Of a stretch of 48,228 bases of DNA, positions 23,012 through 31,083 are shown in pieces; within the stretch, counting starts at the first letter, position 1; each line of letters starts with the position of its first letter. Made by a program: the position numbers and the translations under genes. Where the stretch lies: the NCBI GenBank assembly GCA_903842505.1, contig CAIMMI010000295.1:1-48228 (forward strand), read 5' to 3'. The DNA is from an uncultured Verrucomicrobiota bacterium. Lineage in GTDB: Bacteria; Verrucomicrobiota; Verrucomicrobiia; Limisphaerales; UBA9464. Below the pieces are notes generated by a model. That model did not search any database. It worked only from the letters and a program-made list of their open reading frames with translations, and was not told where the DNA came from.

Positions 23012-24181
23012 ATGAGTACACGCGCCGTTCTCGCTCTAGCTGACGGAACCATCTTTCACGGCACCGCCTTCGGTGCCCGGGTCACCTCCGTTGGCGAGGT
23101 GTGTTTCAACACGTCGATGACGGGTTATCAGGAGATCCTGACCGATCCGTCGTACCGCGGGCAGATCGTCACGATGACGTATCCCCAGATCGGCAACTAC
23201 GGTGTGAACACCGTCGATGTCGAATCCTGGCGTCCGCACGCCGCCGGCCTCGTGGTGCGGGAGCTTTCGCCCGTGGTTTCGAACTGGCGCGCGGATCAGG
23301 ATCTCGCCAGCTACCTCGCCGAGAACGGCATTCCAGGGATTACCGGCATCGATACCCGGGCCTTGGTCCGCAAACTCCGGGTGCAGGGTGCCATGCCGGG
23401 CACGCTTTCGACCGAGGACATCACCGACGCCGAGGCCGTGGCCCGCGCCCGTGCGTGGGGCAGCATGGAAGGCCGCGACTACGTCTCCGAGGTCACCCAC
23501 CCCGCTCCGTTTGCGTGGGATGCCGACGATTCCCTGAGCCCGGCGTTCCGACTCGTGCAGGGCAGCGTTCCCCATCCCTTTCCCCGGGCCGCCCGATATC
23601 CCCTTCCCGCGGCCGACATCCCGATCGTCGCGTACGACTTTGGCATCAAGTACAACATCCTGCGCCGGCTTCGGCAGAAGGGATTCCGCGTCCAGGTCGT
23701 CCCGGCGCATACCAAGGCGGCGGACGTGCTCGCCTACAAGCCTGCTGGAATCTTCCTTTCGAACGGTCCGGGCGACCCGGCAGCGCTGGGTGGCATCGTG
23801 CGGGAGGTAACCTCTTTGGTGGATTCGGGCATCCCGATGTTTGGCATCTGCCTTGGCCACCAGATCCTCGGCCAGGCGCTCGGCGGAAAGACCTTCAAGC
23901 TCAAGTTCGGTCATCGCGGCGGCAACCAACCGGTCAAGGATCTCGAGTCCGGCCGCGTGGAGATCACCTCGCAAAACCATGGTTTCGCGGTCGATCCGGC
24001 CTCCTTGCCGTCCAACGTCGCGGTCAACCGGATCAACCTGAACGACCAGACCGTCGAGGGGTTGAGGCACCGTTCCAAACCTGTTTTCTGCGTCCAATAC
24101 CATCCCGAAGCATCGCCGGGACCCCACGACAGCACACCGCTGTTCGACGAATTCCGTGAGCTTATCCTGCGTCACGGCTGA
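23012..24181 (+). CDS. carA: Carbamoyl-phosphate synthase small (glutaminase) subunit
   Basis: A 389-residue class I glutamine amidotransferase subunit that releases ammonia from glutamine for CarB, feeding arginine and pyrimidine synthesis. The N-terminal CPSase domain begins [18 protein letters not shown] and includes [20 protein letters not shown] and [10 protein letters not shown]. The amidotransferase triad is C280 in [11 protein letters not shown] and H364/E366 in [12 protein letters not shown]. Length is normal. carB is not next to it: the following gene is an unrelated FHA protein. The ATG at 23012 fits family N-termini. Confidence 0.97.
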   Translation: MSTRAVLALADGTIFHGTAFGARVTSVGEVCFNTSMTGYQEILTDPSYRGQIVTMTYPQIGNYGVNTVDVESWRPHAAGLVVRELSPVVSNWRADQDLASYLAENGIPGITGIDTRALVRKLRVQGAMPGTLSTEDITDAEAVARARAWGSMEGRDYVSEVTHPAPFAWDADDSLSPAFRLVQGSVPHPFPRAARYPLPAADIPIVAYDFGIKYNILRRLRQKGFRVQVVPAHTKAADVLAYKPAGIFLSNGPGDPAALGGIVREVTSLVDSGIPMFGICLGHQILGQALGGKTFKLKFGHRGGNQPVKDLESGRVEITSQNHGFAVDPASLPSNVAVNRINLNDQTVEGLRHRSKPVFCVQYHPEASPGPHDSTPLFDEFRELILRHG

Positions 24182-24190
24182 TTTCCGCGA

Positions 24191-24220
24191 TTGACCCTCA
24201 TTCATTTTGCCCGCTTTACT
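24191..24220 (+). promoter_or_regulatory. Candidate sigma-70-type promoter for the FHA gene
   Basis: TTGACC at 24191-24196 is separated by 18 nt from TTTACT at 24215-24220. It lies between the carA stop and the ATG at 24237, leaving a leader of about 10 nt, which is short; a near-leaderless transcript is possible and would fit the lack of a ribosome site. Confidence 0.35.
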
Positions 24221-24236
24221 GGGCTCTACGCACGCT

Positions 24237-24728
24237 ATGGCTAAGCTGGTTGTCCTCACCGAAGGTTTTACCGGTCGTACCCTGGATCTCGCGACCGCGA
24301 AGACCTCCCTTGGGCGCGTCGATGATAACCAGTTCACCCTCCCGGAACCGTCCGTCTCAAGTCACCACTGTGAAGTGTGGCTCAAGGGCGATGACCTGAT
24401 CGTCAAGGATCTGGGGTCCACCAACGGAACCTTCCTCAACGAGGTTCAGTTGGGCGCCGACAAGGAAGGCACCCTCAAGCCCGGTCAGGTCCTCCGACTC
24501 GGCCAGGTCGAACTCCGCTACGAGACCGGCAAGAAGCAGTCCGAGCAACCCCGTCAGACCGTCCGCATCGGCGAAGGCAGCACGATGGTCATGACCAAGG
24601 AAGCGGGCTTCGGGAAGAAGAACAACAAGGTCAACAAGATCTTCATCGGCGTCGGGATCCTTCTCGGGGTGGTCACGCTTGGACTGTTGGCCATGGCCTT
24701 CCTGAAGCTGAGCGGTTCGTCGAACTAG
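24237..24728 (+). CDS. FHA-domain protein with C-terminal membrane anchor
   Basis: A 163-residue protein starting at the ATG at 24237. The first 100 residues are a forkhead-associated domain with all core motifs (SLGRVDDNQF, VSSHHCEVW, LGSTNGTFLN), so it should bind phosphothreonine peptides. A linker (about 100-130) carries several Ser/Thr residues, including RQTVRIGEGSTMVMTKEAG, and basic residues, and a single transmembrane helix (about 138-158, IFIGVGILLGVVTLGLLAMA) ends the protein with the FHA domain in the cytoplasm. It probably docks a Ser/Thr-kinase-modified partner at the membrane. No kinase gene is adjacent. No Shine-Dalgarno is visible, consistent with a short leader. Confidence 0.88.
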   Translation: MAKLVVLTEGFTGRTLDLATAKTSLGRVDDNQFTLPEPSVSSHHCEVWLKGDDLIVKDLGSTNGTFLNEVQLGADKEGTLKPGQVLRLGQVELRYETGKKQSEQPRQTVRIGEGSTMVMTKEAGFGKKNNKVNKIFIGVGILLGVVTLGLLAMAFLKLSGSSN

Positions 24729-24790
24729 GGTAGGCTTGGGGCGCCTCAGCGGTTGGGGACGTCCATCTGGGATTGGAGGCAGGCATGGGG

Positions 24791-24815
24791 CGGCTCGTGG
24801 GGACACTCGCCCCAC
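24791..24815 (-). repeat. Family A dispersed repeat, inverted copy
   Basis: cggctcgtggggacactcgc followed by cccac is the exact 25-nt reverse complement of the copies at 46686-46710 and 46731-46755. It has an internal dyad (gtgggg/cccac) and could form a small hairpin. It lies 60 nt after the FHA gene stop. Confidence 0.85.
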
Positions 24816-24965
24816 CCCCTCCGGGTCATGCTTCTGGAGGGGTTTGACCTCCTTCTGCAACTCCTCCGGGGTTGGTTTTCTTCTCTGTCCAGACCCGGGG
24901 TGCGCTTCGAGACCCCGGTCTATCGTCTCCCACCCCCTCAGGGATGAGAGGGCCTGCCCCCCGTC

Positions 24966-25075
24966 GTACTCGTACTCCTACTCAGCCCGAAGGGCGGTAC
25001 TCGTACTCGGTCCCTGGGAGCTCTCAAACACCCCAAGTCCGCCATCGGCTCGAGTACGAGTACGAGTACGAGTAC
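24966..25075. repeat. GAGTAC hexamer runs forming an inverted repeat
   Basis: Plus-strand gtactcgtactcctactc (24966-24983) and gtactcgtactc (24997-25008) face four perfect gagtac units at 25052-25075. The arms can pair over at least 12 bp with a loop of about 43 nt. Hexamer runs of this kind expand and shrink by slippage. The structure ends 113 nt before the debranching-enzyme start. Confidence 0.8.
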
Positions 25076-25188
25076 GCCCTCCGAGGCGATGGGGACCCTC
25101 ACCCCAACCTCACTGCCGATATCCTCTGCGCCGGGCATTGCCGAGATCACTGGAATCCCCTCACCCTTGGGTCTCTGCAAGAGGCTAC

Positions 25189-28100
25189 ATGGCTGACCTC
25201 CACATGACCCCCGGAACCGGCGCCCGCATCGTCCACCACGCCGGCGACCGTATCACGTTCACCCTGCAATCGATCCCGCCGGGATGGCAGGCACGCCTCC
25301 GCACCAACATCGGCCGGGCCAGCCGCCTGCGTGAGGAGATCGTCCGGTCCCACTTCGAGAAACTCCCCCTCGCAGGGGCCTCCTGGCGCGACCTGCCGAT
25401 GACCATCGACGGTTCAACTGCCCGGATCGATCTACCGCTGACCGAGGTGGGTTTCTTCCGCGCCAAGGCTTTTGCGATTGATCCCGACGGCAACCAGCAC
25501 TGGCCGCACGGGGCGGACGCCGGGGTCTCGGTCCATCCTTCGTGGACCCGGACGGCGAACATCCTCTACTGCGCGTTCCCGCGGATGTTCGGCCCATGGT
25601 CGAAGCAGCACGAGGCAACCGCCGCGGCCCATGCGACGCCGGAGCTGAAGACTTTGGACAGCGCCGGTTGGACGGTCATTCCACCGAGCGGAACCCTTCG
25701 AAGCCTGATCCAGGAATTGCCCCACATCTTCGACCGCTTGGGCTGCCGCATCCTGCACCTGCTCCCGATCAGTCCCGCCCCGACCACTTTCGCACGCTTC
25801 GGCCGATTTGGTTCTCCCTACGCCCTGCAGGACCTCACGGCCATCGATCCAGCGCTGGTCGAGTTCGACCAGCGCACGACGGGTGTCGATCAGTTCGTCG
25901 AACTCGCCCGCGCCGTCCATGCGCGACAGGGCCGCCTGATGCTGGACCTCGTCATCAACCACACCGGTTGGGGCAGTCGCGAATGGAACGAGCATCCCGA
26001 ATGGTTCGTCCGGCATTCGGATGGCAGGTTCCACAGCCCGGGGGCCTGGGATGTCGTCTGGGAAGATCTCGTGGAGTTCGACCAACGGCACGTCCCGCTA
26101 TGGGACTATCTCGCCAAGGTGTTCCTCACCTGGTGCCGTCGCGGGGTCGATGCCTTCCGGTGCGACGCCGGGTACAAGGTCCCGGTCCATGTCTGGCAGT
26201 TCATCACCGCCCGTGTCCGGCAAGAGTTCCCGAACACCGTGTTCCTTCTCGAGGGTCTTGGGGGACCTTGGGAAACCACCAACTCCCTGCTCGCGGAAGG
26301 CGGCATGCAATGGGCCTATAGCGAACTCTTCCAGAACGCCGGCCCGGAGGCCCTCGGAGGCTATCTCCAGTACGCCACGCGCACATCGCACGAACACGGC
26401 ACGCTCGTGCACTACAGCGAAACCCACGACAACACCCGCCTCGCGGCCCGCGGCGCCAGTCCGCATGCGCCGCTCACTCCGGAAGGCCGACGTTGGTCGA
26501 TCTACCGCAACCGCCTCTGCGCCCTCACCAGTGTCGTTGGCGGATTCGGGTACACCAACGGCGTCGAGTGGTGCGCCACCGAACAACTCAACGTCCATTC
26601 CTCCCGCGGCCTCCACTGGGGAAACCCGGACCACATCATCGACGAACTCGCCCACCTCTCCCACCTCCTGTCCTCGCATCCGTGCTTCTTCGACGGTGCC
26701 CGACTCACCCGCATCGAACCCTCCGGATCCCCGGTCGTCGCCTTGCGGAGAGACTCCGCCAACGGCGTCGACACGTGCCTCGTGCTGATCAATGCGGAAT
26801 TCGATCGCCCCCATACCCTCGTGCTCCCGGAGACCCTCTGGCGGGAACTCGGGAGTCCCGCGTTGGATCTGGTCGAACCCGGCTGTCCCCGTCTTGCGTC
26901 CATCGTGGAGCGCTCCGGTCAGGTGGAAATCCACCTGCGACCCGGCGCGGTCCACTGCCTGGCTGCGGTTCCCTCCCCTCGAAGCCTGGCCGGCGTTGAT
27001 TACCGCAATGCCCGCGCCCGCGCTGACTGGGGACTGACGGCACTCAACGCGACCTCCCCCAATCCCATCGTCCCCTCGGAGGACTGGCAGACCCTCGCGC
27101 GCTGGGTGGATCAGGATCCGGTCGCCTTCCTCGCCCGCACCGTGCCGGGCCATGGGGGATTCCCGGCGGTTGTCCGATGGCTGGAAGCGGATAGTCGGCG
27201 CTGCGTGCCGATCCCTCCCGGACACTGGCTGTTGGTCGAGCATTCGATCCCATTCCGGGTCCGACTGGCTCACCGGGGCCCGGGTTCCTGGACCGTTGCC
27301 GAATCGATTCCCGCCGGCGGCCGCCACGTGGCGGCCCTGCCCCCGCGTCACACGCCCGAAGCCGCCACACTGCTCGTCGAGGTCGATGGTGCAATGGGTG
27401 CCAGCTTCGGTGGCAGCCTCCTGTATCTGGGCGCCGAACCGCTGGTCCGGTTCGAATCCGAACGTCCCACTTTCCATGGTCCCCTCGTCCTGCTCACCAA
27501 CGGACGGGGCGGAATGGCGCGTCTCGGGGTGGACCTCGGGCGCATCACCTCCAAATACGACTGCCTGCTGGGGGTGAACCTCCATCCGCGCGTGCCCGTG
27601 GACCGCCACGTTTTTGCCAAGCGCGTCCGGGCCTGGATCAACGCCGATGGCTTCATCTCACCGCTGAACATCGACAACCTGGTCGGCTTCGAGCCCGGAC
27701 CGCCCGCGCACTGGCGTTTCGTCGCGAACGCCGGTGACGGACGCTCCGTCGAGATCCACCTCCTGGTCGACCTCCTCCAGGACTCCAACACGGTCGTCCT
27801 CCAGTTCAACCGCTCCAGCGGCAGTCCAACCTATGGCCGCGCCCTCCCTCCGGAGGCCGACGTCCGCATCGTTGTCCGGATTGACCTCGAAGACCGGAGC
27901 TTCCACTGCGAAACCCGCCGAAACGGAGGCGCCGACCACCACTTCTCCTCGAACACCTGGACCCTCGAAGACCGACCCGGCTTCGTCTTCGCTCCCGCAC
28001 CCGGTCGCCAGATCAAGACCTGGTCGGATGCGGGAACCTATCAGTCGCAACCGGAATGGAGCGAAGGCCTGCCGCACCCGGTGGAATCCAGCCGCGGGAT

Positions 28101-29526
28101 GACGGGTTCCGGCGACGCCTGGTCGCCGGGTTGGTTCAGCATTCCTCTCGCCCCGGGTGCCTCGGCCACGGTGACTGCCAGCGCCGACGACCAGCCACCC
28201 GCCCCCGCGACCGTCGCCTCCTTTGTCACCGCACGCCTGAACCGGAACGCCTCGGCCCACGAACGCGCCGGCATCCCAGCGCAGGATTCCTTCGGTCGTC
28301 AACTCGTCCTCGCCACCCAGGCCTTCGTGGTCCGGCGGGATGACACCCGCACGGTCATTGCGGGATATCCGTGGTTCCTCGACTGGGGGCGCGATTCCCT
28401 GATCGCCGCCCGGGGCCTGATCGCCGCGGGAATGCTGGACGAAGTCCGCGATCTCCTCGTGACCTTCGCCCGGTTCGAGAAGGACGGCACGCTGCCGAAT
28501 TCGATCCACGGCGAGGATGCTTCGAACCGGGACACCACCGACGCCCCACTCTGGTTCGGCATCGTCTGCGAAGAACTCGCCGCAAGCCTCGGAACCGATG
28601 GCCCGTCCCTCTACCAGACCCGCATCGATGACCGGGGCCGCACCCTCGTCGATGTACTCCGCTCCATCGCGTCCGGTTACCTCGCAGGCACCCCGAACCG
28701 GATCCGCGTCGATCCTGCGTCCGGCCTCGTATGGAGTCCCTCCCACTTCACCTGGATGGACACCAACCACCCCGCGGGAACCCCGCGCGAGGGTTACCCG
28801 GTCGAGATCCAGGCGCTCTGGATCCGCCTGCTGTTGCAATTGGCTCGTCTGGGCGCATCGCCGTGGGACGGCCGCGGGGAAAGTTGGGCGGACCTGGCCC
28901 GGCGGACCCGGAAATCGTTCGAGACCTACTTCTGGCTCGAGGAGTCCGGCTGGCTTGCCGACTGCCTGATCGCGGGACCCGACGTCCCGGCTCGCACCGC
29001 GGCTCCGTCCAATGCCCTTCGCAGCAACACGCTGGTCCCCATCGCGCTGGACCTCATCGAGGGCGAACGCGCCCGGCGCATCGTCGAAGCCGCCCGCCAA
29101 CACCTGGTCATCCCAGGTGCGCTGCGCTCGCTGGCGCCGCTGCCGGTCCTCCCGCCGCTTCCAATCCGCAGCAGCCACGGCCAACTCCTCAACAACCCGG
29201 ACTGGCCTTACTGGCCGAGGTACGAGGGCGACGAAGACACCCGGCGCAAGCCGGCCTACCACAACGGCACGGCCTGGACGTGGACCTTTCCGACGTTCTG
29301 CGAAGCCCTGGCCAAGGCCTACCCGGGAAGCCTGCCGGCTCGGGCGTCAGCCCGGGCCTATCTGGCTTCGATGGCCGAACTGCTCGGCCAAGGTTGCCTC
29401 GGTCAGGTGCCCGAGGTGATCGACGGGGACTTCCCGCACACCCATCGAGGCTGCGACGCCCAGGCCTGGGGCGTGACCGAAGCACTCCGCGTCTGGCGAC
29501 TGCTCCAGCCGGAGGGCGGCGCCTGA
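25189..29526 (+). CDS. Fused GH13 + GH133 glycogen debranching enzyme
   Basis: A 1445-residue protein; start ATG at 25189 with aagagg in front. The N-terminal half is a GH13 barrel with all four conserved regions: LDLVINHTG (D253), DAFRCDAGY (nucleophile D326), VFLLEGLGG (acid/base E355) and SETHDNTRL (D414). After a linking beta-rich part (about 590-1000), the C-terminus is an amylo-alpha-1,6-glucosidase (GH133) domain, seen as WFLDWGRDSLIAARGL (about 1060), FEKDGTLPNSIHGED, FTWMDTN, YPVEIQALWIRLL and PYWPRYEGDEDTRRKPAYHN. Together these give 4-alpha-glucanotransferase plus 1,6-glucosidase activity on glycogen branches, the layout of the eukaryotic bifunctional enzyme rather than bacterial GlgX. 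It is predicted cytoplasmic: no signal peptide is visible. No other glycogen gene is nearby. Confidence 0.88.
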   Translation: MADLHMTPGTGARIVHHAGDRITFTLQSIPPGWQARLRTNIGRASRLREEIVRSHFEKLPLAGASWRDLPMTIDGSTARIDLPLTEVGFFRAKAFAIDPDGNQHWPHGADAGVSVHPSWTRTANILYCAFPRMFGPWSKQHEATAAAHATPELKTLDSAGWTVIPPSGTLRSLIQELPHIFDRLGCRILHLLPISPAPTTFARFGRFGSPYALQDLTAIDPALVEFDQRTTGVDQFVELARAVHARQGRLMLDLVINHTGWGSREWNEHPEWFVRHSDGRFHSPGAWDVVWEDLVEFDQRHVPLWDYLAKVFLTWCRRGVDAFRCDAGYKVPVHVWQFITARVRQEFPNTVFLLEGLGGPWETTNSLLAEGGMQWAYSELFQNAGPEALGGYLQYATRTSHEHGTLVHYSETHDNTRLAARGASPHAPLTPEGRRWSIYRNRLCALTSVVGGFGYTNGVEWCATEQLNVHSSRGLHWGNPDHIIDELAHLSHLLSSHPCFFDGARLTRIEPSGSPVVALRRDSANGVDTCLVLINAEFDRPHTLVLPETLWRELGSPALDLVEPGCPRLASIVERSGQVEIHLRPGAVHCLAAVPSPRSLAGVDYRNARARADWGLTALNATSPNPIVPSEDWQTLARWVDQDPVAFLARTVPGHGGFPAVVRWLEADSRRCVPIPPGHWLLVEHSIPFRVRLAHRGPGSWTVAESIPAGGRHVAALPPRHTPEAATLLVEVDGAMGASFGGSLLYLGAEPLVRFESERPTFHGPLVLLTNGRGGMARLGVDLGRITSKYDCLLGVNLHPRVPVDRHVFAKRVRAWINADGFISPLNIDNLVGFEPGPPAHWRFVANAGDGRSVEIHLLVDLLQDSNTVVLQFNRSSGSPTYGRALPPEADVRIVVRIDLEDRSFHCETRRNGGADHHFSSNTWTLEDRPGFVFAPAPGRQIKTWSDAGTYQSQPEWSEGLPHPVESSRGMTGSGDAWSPGWFSIPLAPGASATVTASADDQPPAPATVASFVTARLNRNASAHERAGIPAQDSFGRQLVLATQAFVVRRDDTRTVIAGYPWFLDWGRDSLIAARGLIAAGMLDEVRDLLVTFARFEKDGTLPNSIHGEDASNRDTTDAPLWFGIVCEELAASLGTDGPSLYQTRIDDRGRTLVDVLRSIASGYLAGTPNRIRVDPASGLVWSPSHFTWMDTNHPAGTPREGYPVEIQALWIRLLLQLARLGASPWDGRGESWADLARRTRKSFETYFWLEESGWLADCLIAGPDVPARTAAPSNALRSNTLVPIALDLIEGERARRIVEAARQHLVIPGALRSLAPLPVLPPLPIRSSHGQLLNNPDWPYWPRYEGDEDTRRKPAYHNGTAWTWTFPTFCEALAKAYPGSLPARASARAYLASMAELLGQGCLGQVPEVIDGDFPHTHRGCDAQAWGVTEALRVWRLLQPEGGA

Positions 29527-29595
29527 CCACGGATTTCAGCGATGGATCCGGGGTCGGTCGTCTACAGAGTTCGCCCTGAAATCGGCAGTTCATCC

Positions 29596-29724
29596 ATCCG
29601 CAGATGGCGCAGATAGGAAGGGGCGTGAAACTTCATGCCCTCGCATCCGCGGGGTGTACTCCCGCCTTGTTCGAATCCGAGACCTTCCGACTGTTCATCT
29701 GCGCCATCTGCGCCATCTGCGGAT
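29596..29724. repeat. 19-bp perfect inverted repeat between convergent genes
   Basis: atccgcagatggcgcagat at 29596-29614 is the exact reverse complement of 29706-29724, with a 91-nt interval; the right arm carries an extra gcgccatct unit. It occupies the 217-nt gap between the debranching enzyme and sppA stops and could act as a two-way transcription end, although no U-run follows. The cgcagatggcgcagat core reads like a multi-copy intergenic sequence. Confidence 0.7.
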
Positions 29725-29743
29725 AGAAACCCTCGTCGTGCGA

Positions 29744-30901
29744 TCAGTGCGCGTGCACCGGCGAGAGGAAGTACAACCGACCCTGCGGGAGCTTCGATTG
29801 GATGCCGACGCCGAGGTCCAAGCGCACGGTGTTCGCCTCCGACTGCGCCTTGCCGAACATCCGGAACAGGCTGCCTATGGACATCGGCGGATCAAAAGAG
29901 ACCAGGTCCGCGTCCTCGATGTCGGCCAACTTCCGCGCCCGACTGACTGCCGTCCGGAAATTCCCCAGTTCGTCGACCAAGCCCTGCTCCAGGGCCGCAC
30001 GGCCCGAGAGGATCCGACCGTCGGCGATCGACTCCCAGTTCGCCACCAGGGTCTTTCCTTCGCCCCGGTTCCGTTCGGCGGCCCGCTTCCGTCCCTCGCG
30101 GATGACCTCTTTGAACCGACCGAAACTCTCGTCGATCATCGACTGCATGATCTGGCGCTCCTCGGGGAGTTCCTCTTCCGAGGTCTTCTCTCCGCTCATC
30201 ATATCCTTGAGTTTGCCGCTCTTCGTGATCGACGGCCGCACACCGACCTTGTCCATCAAGGCCCGGTAATTGTAGCCGTGGAAGATCACGCCGATCGAAC
30301 CGGTCATCGACAACTCGTTCGCGACGATCCATTGGCACGGCGCACTGACGTAGTACCCACCGGAAGCCGCCAGCGATCCCATCGAGACCACGATCGGCTT
30401 GTCCTTGTGTGCCTCCATGAACTCCCAGAGCAGGATGTAGATCTCATCGCTCGCCAGCACCTCGCCACCCGGTGAATCCACCCGCAGGACCACGGCCTTC
30501 ACCGCCTTGTCCTCGGCCACCCGTTCCAACTGGTGCTTGATCAAGTCCACCAACGAACGCCCGTCCGCATCAATCGGGCTCCCCGTGATCACGCCTTCGA
30601 CAGACAGGACCGCGATCTTGTTCTTCGAGTCGTTGTCCTCCAGGACGACCTCATGGAGTCCCTTGCCACCGGAGACGCCGTGGGACGCACTCCCACCCGC
30701 CGCTGAACTCACGGACGAAACCATCACGGCGAAGAGCCCGACGACTCCCAGCACGAGGACCGAAACGATCCCCAACGCCCAGATCCAACCCGACCCCGAC
30801 TTCCTAGGTGCGGGAGGCACCGGAGCGGGCTGCACGCGGGGCGGCATGGCGGGTGGAGGCGGCACGGAAAACGGCGGCGGCTGGATCGGCGGTACTTCCA
30901 T
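29744..30901 (-). CDS. sppA: Signal peptide peptidase SppA, single-domain type
   Basis: A 385-residue membrane-anchored serine protease that cleaves leftover signal peptides. It has a proline-rich cytoplasmic head of about 35 residues, one transmembrane helix (about 39-60, WIWALGIVSVLVLGVVGLF), and the S49 protease domain. The nucleophile is S180 in MGSLAASGGYYVS, and the general-base lysine lies in SGKLKDMMSG (K230 or K232). LRVDSPGGEV and TGSIGVI are further S49 marks. It is the short, single-repeat type, as in Bacillus and archaea, not the 67-kDa E. coli form. The ATG at 30901 is preceded by aggat. It is transcribed away from the HTTM gene. Confidence 0.93.
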   Translation of the reverse strand: MEVPPIQPPPFSVPPPPAMPPRVQPAPVPPAPRKSGSGWIWALGIVSVLVLGVVGLFAVMVSSVSSAAGGSASHGVSGGKGLHEVVLEDNDSKNKIAVLSVEGVITGSPIDADGRSLVDLIKHQLERVAEDKAVKAVVLRVDSPGGEVLASDEIYILLWEFMEAHKDKPIVVSMGSLAASGGYYVSAPCQWIVANELSMTGSIGVIFHGYNYRALMDKVGVRPSITKSGKLKDMMSGEKTSEEELPEERQIMQSMIDESFGRFKEVIREGRKRAAERNRGEGKTLVANWESIADGRILSGRAALEQGLVDELGNFRTAVSRARKLADIEDADLVSFDPPMSIGSLFRMFGKAQSEANTVRLDLGVGIQSKLPQGRLYFLSPVHAH

Positions 30902-31083
30902 GGGCGGATCCTAGCCACTCCCGGCCGAATCGGCAATCGACAGGCTGAGGCGTCGATCGCAACAGCGCCCGCAACATTGCAACAGCCTGCACAATGATGA
31001 ACGCACCTTAATCCGACCCAAGGCACCAACGTTCAAGCCCTGCCAACCCGTCGGTGACCTAGGGTGCTGGTCGATTGCTCCAG

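Larger units (their letters stand above)
24729..25188. other. Repeat-rich intergenic region (460 nt) before the debranching enzyme
   Basis: It holds one inverted copy of the family A element (24791-24815) and three runs of the hexamer gagtac/gtactc (24966-25075), described separately. The debranching-enzyme frame is open through all of this, giving Tyr/Ser- and Arg/Pro-rich nonsense, so a long protein start here is not credible. The true start at 25189 has aagagg five bases upstream. No promoter is recognised. Confidence 0.6.

Noticed and set aside
24736-25188. An extended N-terminus for the debranching enzyme (151 extra codons)
   Set aside because: This part is translated repeat (Tyr/Ser runs from GTACTC hexamers) with no similarity to any domain; the ATG at 25189 has a ribosome site and begins the conserved protein.
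29640-29745. A tRNA suggested by ttgttcgaatccgag
   Set aside because: Only a T-loop-like string is present; no acceptor, D or anticodon stems can be built around it.
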